A DNA stretch of 60,407 nucleotides, taken from positions 1-60,407 of the forward strand of contig QQNF01000013.1 in assembly GCA_003402705.1 (NCBI GenBank). The letters run 5' to 3'. The notes under the pieces are model-generated. The model saw only the letters and a list, made by a program, of their open reading frames with translations. It searched no databases and was not told the origin of the DNA. Shown in pieces: positions 25,341 through 33,567 of the stretch. The translations under genes were made by a program, and so were the position numbers. Numbering within the stretch: position 1 is the stretch's first letter; each line of letters starts with the position of its first letter. This DNA comes from Verrucomicrobiota bacterium. GTDB lineage: Bacteria > Verrucomicrobiota > Verrucomicrobiia > Verrucomicrobiales > V1-33.

Positions 25341-27779
25341 TTAGTTCGCTGGTGCTGGGATGGCGGCGACCGGGCGGTGGTTGTCCGGGTTGCCGGGGGT
25401 GAGGCTAGGGCGATCGTCGGATTTGTCTGCGGCGGGGAGTTTTTCTTCCCATGAGCCGAGGGCTTTGAGGTAGGCGACGAGGGCGATGATTTCGCGGTCA
25501 GGTGGGACGAGCTGGCCCTGGCCTTTGAGGACGGCGCTGATTTCGATGGCCTGAGCGCGGGCCTTGTCCTTGATGACGTCAGCGGTCATGGGTTTGTAGG
25601 GGACGCCGAGCGTGCGCTGGGCGGCGATTTTGGCCGGGAGGGCGTCGATGTCGGCTTTCTTGTCGAAGAGCCATGGGTAGTTAGGCATGGTGGAGTTGCG
25701 GTCCATGTCGCGCGGGTTGCGGAGGTGGATGACCTGCCATGTGTAGTCGCGTTTGGAGCCTTCGCGTGCGAGGTCTGGTCCGGTGCGTTTGCTGCCCCAC
25801 TGGAACGGATGGTCGTAGATGGATTCGCCGAGGTGGCTGTAGTCGTCTCTGCGGCCGGTGCCGTAGCGGAGGACGTCGGGGACCATCTGACGGATCATCT
25901 GGGAGTGGCAGTTGTAGCAGCCTTCGGAGACGTAGATGTCGCGGCCGCAGAGTTCGAGAGGCGTGTAGAGCTTCTGGATGCGGCCCTCGATGCGATCGCC
26001 GCGATTGACGATGACGGTGGGGATGATCTGGAGGAGACCGCCGATGGCGACAGCGATGAAGGTGAGGACGGTGAAGGGGAGGAAGTTCTCGAGGAGTTTT
26101 TCGTACCAGAACGACCATGACTGGTGAGTGGCTTTGAAGCGGGCGACCCCTTTGATGGTGAGGGCGATGCCGCCGGCGAGGGCACCGACGTTGGCGTAGC
26201 TGGGGAGGAAGAACCAGAGACAGCAGAAGAAGATGCCGAGGACCGTGTAGAGGATAGGGTCATTGAGGAAGACTTCCTTCCATGGCATGGAGTCGTGTTT
26301 TTTTGGTTCGACGTAGACCTCGCGGGAGTCGGTGACTGGTTTGCCGGCGCGGATGGTGGCGAAGAGGTTCCAGAGCATGATGACGTAGCCGATGAGGTAG
26401 AGGCCACCGCCGACGGTGCGTGTGATCATGAGCGGTTTGATGCGCTCGAGGGTTTCGGCGAATTCGTATTTGGGCAGGGTTCCTTCGGCGTTGAGCTGAT
26501 TGAGCATGAGGCCCTGGGTGATGCCGCTGGCCCACATGGAGGCGACGTAGAGGAGGATGCCGACGGTCCCGATCCAGAAGTGCATGTTAGCGGCGGGGAT
26601 GGAGCGGAGTCTGGTGCCCCAGAGGACAGGGACGAGCCAGTAGAACATCCCGGCGGCCATGAAGCCGTTCCAGCCCAGGGTGCCTGCGTGGACGTGGCCG
26701 ATGGTCCAGTCGGTGTAGTGGGAGAGGGCGTTGACGGCGCGGATGGAGAGGAGCGGGCCTTCGAAGGTGGACATCCCGTAGAAGGTGATGGCGGCGACGA
26801 AGAATTTGATGACAGGGTCTGTGCGGAGTTTATCCCATGCGCCGCGGAGGGTGAGGAGACCGTTGAGCATGCCGCCCCAGCTGGGGGCCCAGAGCATGAG
26901 GCTGAAGAGCATGCCGAGCATCTGGAGCCAGCGTGGGAGGGAAGTATTGAGGAGGTGGTGTGGTCCGGCCCAGATGTAGATGAAGACGAGGGACCAGAAG
27001 TGGATGATGGAGAGCCTGTAGCTGTAGACCGGGCGACCGGCGGCCTTCGGCATGAAGTAGTACATGATGCCGAGGATGGGATTTGTCAGGAAGAAGGCGA
27101 CGGCGTTATGGCCGTACCACCACTGGACGAGCGCGTCCTGAACACCGCCGAAGATGGGGTAGCTGTGGGTTAGGCTGGTGGGGAGGGAGAGGTGGTTGAC
27201 GATGTAGAGCATGGCCACGGTGACGATGGTGGCGATGTAGAACCAGAGGGCGACGTAGAGGCTTGGTTCGTTGCGTTTTTTGAGCGTCCAGAAGAAATTG
27301 ATAGCGAAGACGACCCAGATGAGGGCGACGGCGATGTTGATGGGCCAGATGAGTTCGGCGTATTCCTTGCCGCGGGTGAGGCCTGCGGGGAGGGTGACGG
27401 CGGCGGCGACGATGATGAGCTGCCAGCCCCAGAAGTGGATGGCGGAGAGGAGATCGGAGGCGAGCCTGACCTTACAGAGACGCTGGGTGGAGTAGTAGAC
27501 GCCTGCGAACATCATGTTGCCGACGAAGGCGAAGATGGCGGCATTGGTGTGGAGCGGGCGGAGGCGGCCGAAGGTGAGGAAATCGAGGCCCTCGGACTGG
27601 ATGAGGCCGCCGGTGATGGTCTGGAGGAAGCGTCCGTTCATCTGCCAGAAGCTGAGCTGGGTGGCGGCGATGAGACCGACGAGGATGCCGACAAAGCCCC
27701 AGATCATGGAGGCGATGGTGAAGTGCCGGACCGTTCGGTCATCGAAGACGATGGTCGTTTTGACTGCGTTGGCGTTCAT
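25341..27779 (-). CDS. ccoNO: Fused CcoN-CcoO, cbb3 cytochrome c oxidase
   Basis: The product has 812 residues. The N-terminal ~480 residues are the haem-copper subunit CcoN with about 12 membrane helices. Haem and CuB ligands are visible in PLHTNAAIFAF, WWYGHNAVAFFL, AGPHHLLN and IGHVHAGTLGWNG. After a short linker, a membrane anchor and the monohaem c domain of CcoO follow, with C621-Y-N-C624-H625 and a later Met-containing segment. In most bacteria ccoN and ccoO are separate; the fusion is known from Bacteroidetes and Verrucomicrobiota. The enzyme reduces O2 to water with high affinity and pumps protons at the inner membrane. It lies 46 bp after the ccoS-like gene. Confidence 0.95.
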   Translation of the reverse strand: MNANAVKTTIVFDDRTVRHFTIASMIWGFVGILVGLIAATQLSFWQMNGRFLQTITGGLIQSEGLDFLTFGRLRPLHTNAAIFAFVGNMMFAGVYYSTQRLCKVRLASDLLSAIHFWGWQLIIVAAAVTLPAGLTRGKEYAELIWPINIAVALIWVVFAINFFWTLKKRNEPSLYVALWFYIATIVTVAMLYIVNHLSLPTSLTHSYPIFGGVQDALVQWWYGHNAVAFFLTNPILGIMYYFMPKAAGRPVYSYRLSIIHFWSLVFIYIWAGPHHLLNTSLPRWLQMLGMLFSLMLWAPSWGGMLNGLLTLRGAWDKLRTDPVIKFFVAAITFYGMSTFEGPLLSIRAVNALSHYTDWTIGHVHAGTLGWNGFMAAGMFYWLVPVLWGTRLRSIPAANMHFWIGTVGILLYVASMWASGITQGLMLNQLNAEGTLPKYEFAETLERIKPLMITRTVGGGLYLIGYVIMLWNLFATIRAGKPVTDSREVYVEPKKHDSMPWKEVFLNDPILYTVLGIFFCCLWFFLPSYANVGALAGGIALTIKGVARFKATHQSWSFWYEKLLENFLPFTVLTFIAVAIGGLLQIIPTVIVNRGDRIEGRIQKLYTPLELCGRDIYVSEGCYNCHSQMIRQMVPDVLRYGTGRRDDYSHLGESIYDHPFQWGSKRTGPDLAREGSKRDYTWQVIHLRNPRDMDRNSTMPNYPWLFDKKADIDALPAKIAAQRTLGVPYKPMTADVIKDKARAQAIEISAVLKGQGQLVPPDREIIALVAYLKALGSWEEKLPAADKSDDRPSLTPGNPDNHRPVAAIPAPAN

Positions 27780-27825
27780 GGAATGGATAGGGAAATCTGG
27801 AGGGATGAGGGTTTGGAAGGAGGGT

Positions 27826-27999
27826 TCAGAGGGAAGGGTGGATAGGGTCCTGGGCTGGTGGGGGTGGGTCGTCGAGGGGGAGGAGGGAGTCGTGTTCGGG
27901 GCCGGATTCGCTGCGGCGGAGGTGTTCGCAGAGGAAGCAGAGGACGAAGACTCCGGAGAGGCAGAGACTAACGAGGAGGGTGACGAGGAGAGCGTTCAC
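27826..27999 (-). CDS. ccoS: CcoS-like small membrane protein
   Basis: The product has 57 residues from a GTG start. One hydrophobic helix (LLVTLLVSLCLSGVFVLCFL) is followed by a charged tail with HDSLLPLDDPPPP, similar in plan to CcoS, the small cbb3 oxidase assembly factor. The GTG overlaps the stop of the preceding gene in a GTGA arrangement (27996-27999), strong evidence for a real, translationally coupled gene. Position directly before ccoNO supports the assignment; sequence identity to canonical CcoS is low because of its size, so a generic oxidase-associated peptide is the alternative. Confidence 0.55.
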   Translation of the reverse strand: MNALLVTLLVSLCLSGVFVLCFLCEHLRRSESGPEHDSLLPLDDPPPPAQDPIHPSL

Positions 28000-28808
28000 G
28001 AGGTGGGGATGCGGGCGGGAGTGGGGAAAGGAAGCACGGTGCTGCGTGGGGTGCTGCGCAGAGGTTGCGAAACGCCGCGCAGATTCTGCGGAGTGGAGCG
28101 GGCGACGGCGGCGGCCCATTCGAGCATGGCGTCGCCGATGATCTGGACGAGGGGGGCATCGGCCATCTGGGGCATGCTGATGGAGAGGTGGCAGTTGGCG
28201 CAGAGACTGCCGTCGAGGTATTGGACCGGGGAGCCTGCGAGGGCGTCGCGGATCCATGCGAGGTGGGCGGCGTCGGTTTCGGCTAGGGCGGCGGGGCCGG
28301 CGTCGTGAGGGAGGAGGCCCTGGGATTTGAGACGCTGGAGGCGGAGGTCATCGCCGGCGCTGAACCAGACGTGGAAGACGGAGGGGGAGGAGCCGGTGAG
28401 CTGGCAGCCGCCGGGGAGTTGGAGGATGGCGTCGCCGCTGCGGACGATGTGGGGGAGGAGGGTGGCGGCGGCGGCGCGTTTTTTGCGGGTGCCGCAGCCA
28501 TCGTCTGGGCAGGCGCAGCCGGAGCAGCCGTCGCGCTGGGCGAGGGCTTTGCCGGAGAGGATTTGGAGCGGGGAGACGGCGAGTTCTTCGATGGTGGGGG
28601 TGTCGAAGGCGCGCCAGCCGTCGGTGGCGAGGTCATCGACGCTGCTGAGGTAGACGGCGAGCTGGCTGGCGAAGGCGGGTTCGACGGCACCGGGCATGCC
28701 GTTGATGGAGAGGGAGGGGCGGCTGGCTGGGTGGCCTTGGGCGGGGGCGCGGCGAGCGGCGGCGGCGAGCCATCGGTCGAGTTGAGGGACGCAGTGGGAG
28801 GGGAGCAT
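27996..28808 (-). CDS. Cys-rich CxxCH protein at head of the cbb3 operon
   Basis: The product has 270 residues. The start at 28808 is the most sensible Met; the open frame extends upstream into the divergent promoter region. There is no signal peptide. Two Cys features stand out: a cluster C95-x2-C98-x-C100-x4-C105 followed by the basic run RKKRAAAAT, and a haem-c-like C203-A-N-C206-H207 followed by LSISMPQM. No known family was recognised. It is the first gene of the cbb3 oxidase operon and overlaps ccoS by GTGA, so a role in oxidase maturation, metal delivery or redox sensing is plausible but inferred. A cytoplasmic CxxCH would not receive haem by normal maturation, so it may bind a metal instead. 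Confidence 0.7.
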   Translation of the reverse strand: MLPSHCVPQLDRWLAAAARRAPAQGHPASRPSLSINGMPGAVEPAFASQLAVYLSSVDDLATDGWRAFDTPTIEELAVSPLQILSGKALAQRDGCSGCACPDDGCGTRKKRAAAATLLPHIVRSGDAILQLPGGCQLTGSSPSVFHVWFSAGDDLRLQRLKSQGLLPHDAGPAALAETDAAHLAWIRDALAGSPVQYLDGSLCANCHLSISMPQMADAPLVQIIGDAMLEWAAAVARSTPQNLRGVSQPLRSTPRSTVLPFPTPARIPTS

Positions 28809-28983
28809 GGGAGCGGGCGTTTTTGGGATGGTGGCTTGGGAAGTGCCGGCCTGCTCCGCGTCCGTTGTGAAGTGCTGTGCAGAAATTGGGGATGGGTGTG
28901 GAGGGGATGGTGCGGGGTGGAATTCAGCATCTGTGGATGCAATGTTCCCTGGCGGTGGTGTGAAGATCCGTTTAGGGGGGGAG

Positions 28984-29907
28984 ATGATGAAGGCGATCAT
29001 CACCAGTCAGGACCGGAAGCTTGTGGAGGCTTTGCAGTCGTCGGCTCTTTACGGCAGTTATCAGGAGGCGTTTCGGCTGGCGACGGGGCTGGGGTTATTT
29101 CTGCGTCTGGCGTCGACGGATCACATTCCGCGGGTGCCGGAGCGGGCGGAGCAGAATGCGTTCTGCGGGGCGTTGAACGAGCATCAGAATTGTGAGGATT
29201 GCCAGAAGGCGCATGGGCATTTGCGCGTGATGAATCAGGGCGGCGGGGCGACGGACCGTTGTTTTGCGGAGATGATGGAGACGGCGGTGCCGGTGCAGTG
29301 TGGTGGGCGGACGGTGGCGTGGTTGTGGACTGGTCAGGTGTTTGTGACTGGGGAGAAGCGTCGGAATTTCACGGAGGTGGGGAAGGTGCTGCTGGCGCGG
29401 GGGATTGCTGGTGCGGAGGTGCAGCGGTTGAAGAAGTTGTGGGAGGCGACGCCTGAGGTGACGGACGAGAAGTACCGGAGTGTGGCGGTGCTGCTGGATG
29501 CGTTTGGGCGGCAGTTGGGGGATCTGGCGAACCGGTTGATTGTGGAGAGCACGCCGAGGGAGCCGGAAGCGGTGACGAAGGCGCGGCGGTATATCCGGGA
29601 GAATCTGAGGGACCGGCTGACGCTGGAGCAGGTGTCGCGGAGTGCGGGGTTGAGTCCGCATCATTTCTGCAAAGTGTTCCGGAAGGCTGTGGGGATTAAT
29701 CTGGTGGATTACATCAACCGGTCGCGGGTGGAGCTGGCGAGGCAGATGCTGCTGAAGCATGACGCGAGGGTATCGGAGGTGGCGTTTGAGGTTGGGTATC
29801 AGTCGTTGTCGCAGTTTAACCGGAGTTTCCGGACGGTGACTGGGGAGAGTCCGACGGAGTATCGTCGGCGGTTGCTGAAGCCGGAGGCGCTGGCGAGTGC
29901 GGGTTGA
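28984..29907 (+). CDS. PocR-type sensor / AraC-family transcription regulator
   Basis: The product has 307 residues. The start at 28984 follows a GGGGGGAG ribosome site. Residues about 10-175 match the PocR ligand-binding domain, with Cys at 61, 70, 73 and 93 (FCGALNEHQNCEDCQ, DRCF). Residues about 196-300 are two AraC helix-turn-helix units (LTLEQVSRSAGLSPHHFCKV; ARVSEVAFEVGYQSLSQFNR). Proteins of this plan are common in Verrucomicrobiota; the ligand is mostly unknown. It is divergent from the cbb3 oxidase operon across a 175-bp gap that contains the palindrome GCATC-tgtg-GATGC (28927-28940), so control of that operon or of itself is possible. Confidence 0.88.
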   Translation: MMKAIITSQDRKLVEALQSSALYGSYQEAFRLATGLGLFLRLASTDHIPRVPERAEQNAFCGALNEHQNCEDCQKAHGHLRVMNQGGGATDRCFAEMMETAVPVQCGGRTVAWLWTGQVFVTGEKRRNFTEVGKVLLARGIAGAEVQRLKKLWEATPEVTDEKYRSVAVLLDAFGRQLGDLANRLIVESTPREPEAVTKARRYIRENLRDRLTLEQVSRSAGLSPHHFCKVFRKAVGINLVDYINRSRVELARQMLLKHDARVSEVAFEVGYQSLSQFNRSFRTVTGESPTEYRRRLLKPEALASAG

Positions 29908-29953
29908 GGATGGAGGGGGACGTGCTGAGGAAGAAACCACTGGGAGCGATCGA

Positions 29954-30625
29954 GTGAAACTGCTGACGCCTGGGAGATTGTTTGTGAAGGTCTGCGGGTT
30001 GACGCGGCTGGAGGATGCGGTGGTGTGCGGGGAGGCTGGGGTGGATGCGATTGGGATCAATTTTTTTCCTGGGTCGAAGCGGTATCATGGGATTGAGGAG
30101 GCGCGGGAGTGGTTGCCAGAGGTGCCTGCGGGGTTGTTGCGGATCGGGTTGTTTGTGAATGCGGGGATTGGGGAGATTGAGCGGGTGGCGGGGAGCGGGC
30201 TGTTGGAGGGGATTCAGCTGCATGGGGATGAGCCTGTGGAGTTTACGGAGGCGGTGCAGCAGATCGGGTTGCCGGTGTTGCGGGCGGTGGCGTTGCGTGA
30301 GGAGCGTGATCTGGAGCGGATTGCGGAGGATCCTGCGGAGGCGTTTATTCTGGATGCGTTTGCGCCGGGGGTGTACGGGGGGACGGGGCATCGGTGTGAT
30401 TGGCCGCTGGCGGCGAGGGCGGTGCGGGAGTTTCCGGAGAAGGTGCTGATTCTTGCGGGAGGGTTGACGCCTGGGAATGCTGGGGAGGCGGTGCGTGCGG
30501 TGAGGCCGGCGGGGGTTGACACGGCGAGTGGAGTGGAGATTCGGCCGGGGGTGAAGGATGGGGGGATGATTTGGGGGTTTGCGGGAGCGGCGCGCGCCAA
30601 ACCCGACTATTCCGATATGGAATAG
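29954..30625 (+). CDS. trpF: Phosphoribosylanthranilate isomerase
   Basis: The product has 223 residues. I chose the GTG at 29954 because it places the family N-terminus (VKVCGLTRLEDA) about 10 residues in; the upstream extension is low complexity. It is a TIM barrel with the catalytic Cys14 of KVCGLT, GINFFPGSKR, the substrate-loop segment IQLHGDE, the catalytic Asp in FILDAF, and the phosphate loops LAGGLTPGNA and GVDTASGVE. It converts N-(5-phosphoribosyl)anthranilate to the carboxyphenylamino-deoxyribulose phosphate in tryptophan synthesis. No other trp gene is adjacent; it lies 46 bp after the PocR-AraC gene and its stop overlaps the palindrome upstream of cysI. Confidence 0.93.
   Translation: MKLLTPGRLFVKVCGLTRLEDAVVCGEAGVDAIGINFFPGSKRYHGIEEAREWLPEVPAGLLRIGLFVNAGIGEIERVAGSGLLEGIQLHGDEPVEFTEAVQQIGLPVLRAVALREERDLERIAEDPAEAFILDAFAPGVYGGTGHRCDWPLAARAVREFPEKVLILAGGLTPGNAGEAVRAVRPAGVDTASGVEIRPGVKDGGMIWGFAGAARAKPDYSDME
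30607..30625. promoter_or_regulatory. Inverted repeat, candidate operator upstream of cysI
   Basis: CTATTCC (30607-30613), a 5-bp spacer and GGAATAG (30619-30625) form a 19-bp dyad 67 bp before the cysI start, overlapping the trpF stop. It is just upstream of a possible -35/-10 pair (TTGCGG 30639-30644, TTAGTG 30661-30666). The form resembles Rrf2/CymR-type operators that control sulfur genes, but no regulator is shown. Confidence 0.45.
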
Positions 30626-30691
30626 GGGATTTTTTCCGTTGCGGGAGAGGAGGGGTGGAATTAGTGGGGAGGGAACAACGAACGATCAAAT

Positions 30692-32479
30692 ATGAGCAAA
30701 GCGAGTGTTGAAGAGATCAAGCTGCAGTCTGACGGGTTGCGTGGGGTGATTGGTGAAGTGGTTGGGGATGCTGGGGTGACGCATGTGGAGGAGGACCAGG
30801 CGATTTTGATGAAGTTTCACGGGACGTATCAGCAGGACGACCGTGACAAGCGAGCGGCATTGACGAAGGAGAAGAAGGAGAAGGCGTGGAGTTTCATGGT
30901 GCGGAGCAAGATGCCTGGCGGGCGGATTTCGGCGGAGCAGTGGTTGATTCATGATGAGTTGTGCCGGTTGTCGGAGGGATCGTTGCGATTGACGAACCGT
31001 CAGGGGATTCAGCTGCACGGGGTGTTGAAGGGGAATTTGAAGGAAGTGATTGCGGGGATTTGCCGGAGCGGGTTGACGACGATGGGTGCGTGCGGGGATG
31101 TGGTGCGGAACACGATGGGGCCAGCGGCACCGGTGAAGAGTGGGGTGCATGAGGATGCGCAGGCGTTGACGGAGGAGATCAGCCAGCGGTTTTTGTGGCG
31201 GAGTCAGGCGTATGCGGACATCTGGCTGGACGGGGAGAAGCTGAGTCCTGAGTGGCTGGCTGCGCCGGAGGTGGATCCTGCGGTGCGGGAGAAGACGGCG
31301 TCCGGGGAGGAAGATCCGATTTACGGGAAGGCTTATTTGCCGCGGAAGTTCAAGATGGCGGTGGCGATTGAGCCAGTGAACGACACGGATGTTTACAGTC
31401 AGGACGTGGGTTTTGTGCCGCACGTGGTTGGTGGGGAGGTGGCTGGATATACGATCCTTGTGGGGGGTGGTTTTGGGATGAGTCACGGGCAGCTTTCGAC
31501 GCGGCCGTTTCTGGCGCAGCCGCTGGCGTATGTGCCGCGGGAGCATGTGGTGGATGCGACGGAAGCGATTGTGACGGTGCAGCGGGACCATGGGAACCGG
31601 ACTGAGCGGAAGAATGCGCGGATGAAGTACACGGTGCAGACGATGGGATTGGAGGCGTTTCGAGCGGCGGTGCAGGACCGTTTGCCGACGGTGCGGCTGG
31701 AAGAGCCGAAGCCGGTGGCTTTTGATAGTGTTGAGGATTCGCTGGGGTGGTATGAGCAGGGGGACGGGCGGTGGTATTGTGCGGTGCATGTGAGCATGGG
31801 TCGGGTGACTGACCGGGATGGAGGGCCGCAGTATCTGAGTGCGTTCAATGAGATTGCGAAGGTGCTAGGGTTGCCGTTTGTGATCACGCCGAACACGAAT
31901 GTGGTGGTGGCGGAGGTGGGGGCTGAGCAGCGAGCGGTGGTGGATGCGATTCTTGCGAAGCATGGGGTGCCGCATGCGGACGGGATGACGCGGACGCGTC
32001 GGGTGGCGCATGCTTGTGTGGCGTTGCCGACGTGTGGGTTGAGTCTTTCCGAGTCGGAGCGGGCGTTGCCGGGGGTGCTGGACGAAGTGGACGGAGTGCT
32101 GCGGGAGCTTGGGTTGGAGGATGATCCGGTGCTGATTCGGATGACGGGTTGTCCGAACGGATGCGGGCGGCCTTACAACGCGGACTTTGGGTTTGTGGGT
32201 CGGGCACCGAATAAGTATGCGATGTTTGTGGGCGGGAGTATTGCGGGAGACCGGCTGGCTGGGTTGGAGCAGAAGACGGTGCTGCTGGCGGACATTCCCG
32301 GGGCGATCCGGGGATTCCTTGAGGCGTATAAGGGTGAGAGGACGGCGGGTGAGACCTTCAGTGCGTGGTTTGGGCGGACGCGGCCGGTGGGTCCGGCTCC
32401 TGATCCGGAGCAGTTTCACGTGGAGCTGGCGGCTCGGGCGGAGAAGCTGGCTGGTGAGAAGCTGACGGCTGAGGGCTGA
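30692..32479 (+). CDS. cysI: Assimilatory sulfite reductase, haemoprotein subunit
   Basis: The product has 595 residues. The N-terminal half is a ferredoxin-like sirohaem reductase domain (DQAILMKFHGTYQQDDRD, LRLTNRQGIQLHGV). The [4Fe-4S]-sirohaem Cys set is complete: C442-x5-C448 (ACVALPTCGLS) and C487-x3-C491 (GCPNGCGRP). The two repeated domains typical of CysI and ferredoxin sulfite reductase are both present, and the length fits. It reduces sulfite to sulfide with six electrons in the cytoplasm. No flavoprotein partner cysJ is next to it, so ferredoxin may be the donor. A dyad-symmetric site lies upstream. Nitrite reductase is less likely, given the closer resemblance to CysI. Confidence 0.9.
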   Translation: MSKASVEEIKLQSDGLRGVIGEVVGDAGVTHVEEDQAILMKFHGTYQQDDRDKRAALTKEKKEKAWSFMVRSKMPGGRISAEQWLIHDELCRLSEGSLRLTNRQGIQLHGVLKGNLKEVIAGICRSGLTTMGACGDVVRNTMGPAAPVKSGVHEDAQALTEEISQRFLWRSQAYADIWLDGEKLSPEWLAAPEVDPAVREKTASGEEDPIYGKAYLPRKFKMAVAIEPVNDTDVYSQDVGFVPHVVGGEVAGYTILVGGGFGMSHGQLSTRPFLAQPLAYVPREHVVDATEAIVTVQRDHGNRTERKNARMKYTVQTMGLEAFRAAVQDRLPTVRLEEPKPVAFDSVEDSLGWYEQGDGRWYCAVHVSMGRVTDRDGGPQYLSAFNEIAKVLGLPFVITPNTNVVVAEVGAEQRAVVDAILAKHGVPHADGMTRTRRVAHACVALPTCGLSLSESERALPGVLDEVDGVLRELGLEDDPVLIRMTGCPNGCGRPYNADFGFVGRAPNKYAMFVGGSIAGDRLAGLEQKTVLLADIPGAIRGFLEAYKGERTAGETFSAWFGRTRPVGPAPDPEQFHVELAARAEKLAGEKLTAEG

Positions 32480-32539
32480 CGGCTGAAGGTTGGAAAATCG
32501 GCGCTGGTTTTCGTGATTGGGTTGGTGCAGGGGATTCCG

Positions 32540-32980
32540 ATGGAATTCAGGGCGACAACTGACGCGGAGGGTTCGGTGCGGCTGGACAAGTGGCTGTGGT
32601 CGGTGCGGCTTTACAAGACGCGGGTGCTGGCGACGGATGCGTGTCGGTTGCAGCGCGTGCGGATGGGAGGGAGCGAGGCGAAGGCTTCGCGGCTGGTGCG
32701 TGCTGGTGACGTGATTGAAGTGAGGCAGGAGGATATCACGCGGACGGTGCGGGTGAAGGAAGTGCTGGACCGGCGGGTGGGAGCGCCGCTGGTGGGGCGA
32801 TATCTGGAAGATCTGACGCCGCCGGAGGAATTGGAGGCGGCGCGGCGACGCCGGGAGGAACGGCGGTTGAATTCTGCGATCAGTCCTGCGGCGAAGCCGT
32901 CGAAGCGGGATCGGCGGGCACTGGAGACCTTTCTGGATTCGGTGCGGACGGGGAAGCTGGCGGAGGAAGGCGGGGATTGA
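32540..32980 (+). CDS. hslR: RNA-binding S4-domain protein, Hsp15-like
   Basis: The product has 146 residues. Residues about 10-70 are an S4 RNA-binding domain (VRLDKWLWSVRLYKTRVLAT, then KASRLVRAGDVIEV), and the C-terminal half is basic and helical, as in Hsp15. Hsp15 binds stalled 50S subunits carrying nascent-chain tRNA and helps recycle them. The start at 32540 is chosen because the S4 core begins ten residues later; an upstream in-frame start at 32513 is possible. It lies 60 bp after cysI and converges on rplS. Confidence 0.85.
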   Translation: MEFRATTDAEGSVRLDKWLWSVRLYKTRVLATDACRLQRVRMGGSEAKASRLVRAGDVIEVRQEDITRTVRVKEVLDRRVGAPLVGRYLEDLTPPEELEAARRRREERRLNSAISPAAKPSKRDRRALETFLDSVRTGKLAEEGGD

Positions 32981-33001
32981 TTTGCTGGAAAAGAGATTCT
33001 G

Positions 33002-33036
33002 GAAAAGAAAAAGGCGCGCCGGAGGACCGGCGCGCC
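33002..33036 (-). terminator. Intrinsic terminator of rplS
   Basis: GGCGCGCCGG (33013-33022) pairs with CCGGCGCGCC (33027-33036), loop AGGA, followed on the minus strand by TTTTTCTTTTCC. It lies in the gap between the converging hslR and rplS genes. Confidence 0.88.
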
Positions 33037-33065
33037 GAAGGGGAGAAGGGCGTTGGAGAGGAGGA

Positions 33066-33419
33066 TCAGCGGTTGCTGATGGCTTCTTTGACTTGGACGG
33101 CTTCCTTGCCGACGCGGTCGCGGAGATAGTGGAGACGGGCGCGGCGGACGCGGCCGCGTTTCACGACTTCGACCTTGGAGATCTTTGGAGTGTGGACTGG
33201 GAAGACCCGTTCGACGCCTTCGCCGTAGCTGATTTTGCGGACGGTGAAGGATTGGCCGACGCCCTGGCCTTTCCGGGCGATGACGATGCCTGCGAAGAGC
33301 TGGATGCGTTCTTTGCCGCCTTCGAGGACTCGGGTGTGGACCTTGACGGTGTCACCGACGCTGAAGTCGGCGACGTCGGTCTTCATCTGTTCGCGTTGAA
33401 TCTGTTCAAGCTTGTTCAT
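33066..33419 (-). CDS. rplS: 50S ribosomal protein L19
   Basis: The product has 117 residues, the standard length for L19. Recognisable segments are [22 protein letters not shown], the [10 protein letters not shown] strand, [19 protein letters not shown] and the C-terminal [19 protein letters not shown]. It is a structural protein at the interface of the ribosomal subunits. The gene stands alone, without the usual trmD or rimM neighbours, and ends at a strong terminator. Confidence 0.97.
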   Translation of the reverse strand: MNKLEQIQREQMKTDVADFSVGDTVKVHTRVLEGGKERIQLFAGIVIARKGQGVGQSFTVRKISYGEGVERVFPVHTPKISKVEVVKRGRVRRARLHYLRDRVGKEAVQVKEAISNR

Positions 33420-33567
33420 AAAAGGTCGTTAGGGGAAAAGGATTGGAATCCGCGCGGGACTTGGAAGCAATGCACGCCAGCGTTCCAACGGGCCCGGGAG
33501 GGAGGGTGGAGCTAAGCGTGGTTGCTGGGGGCCGCAACGGAAATTTTCCCTTGGTTGGGAGGTGGGA

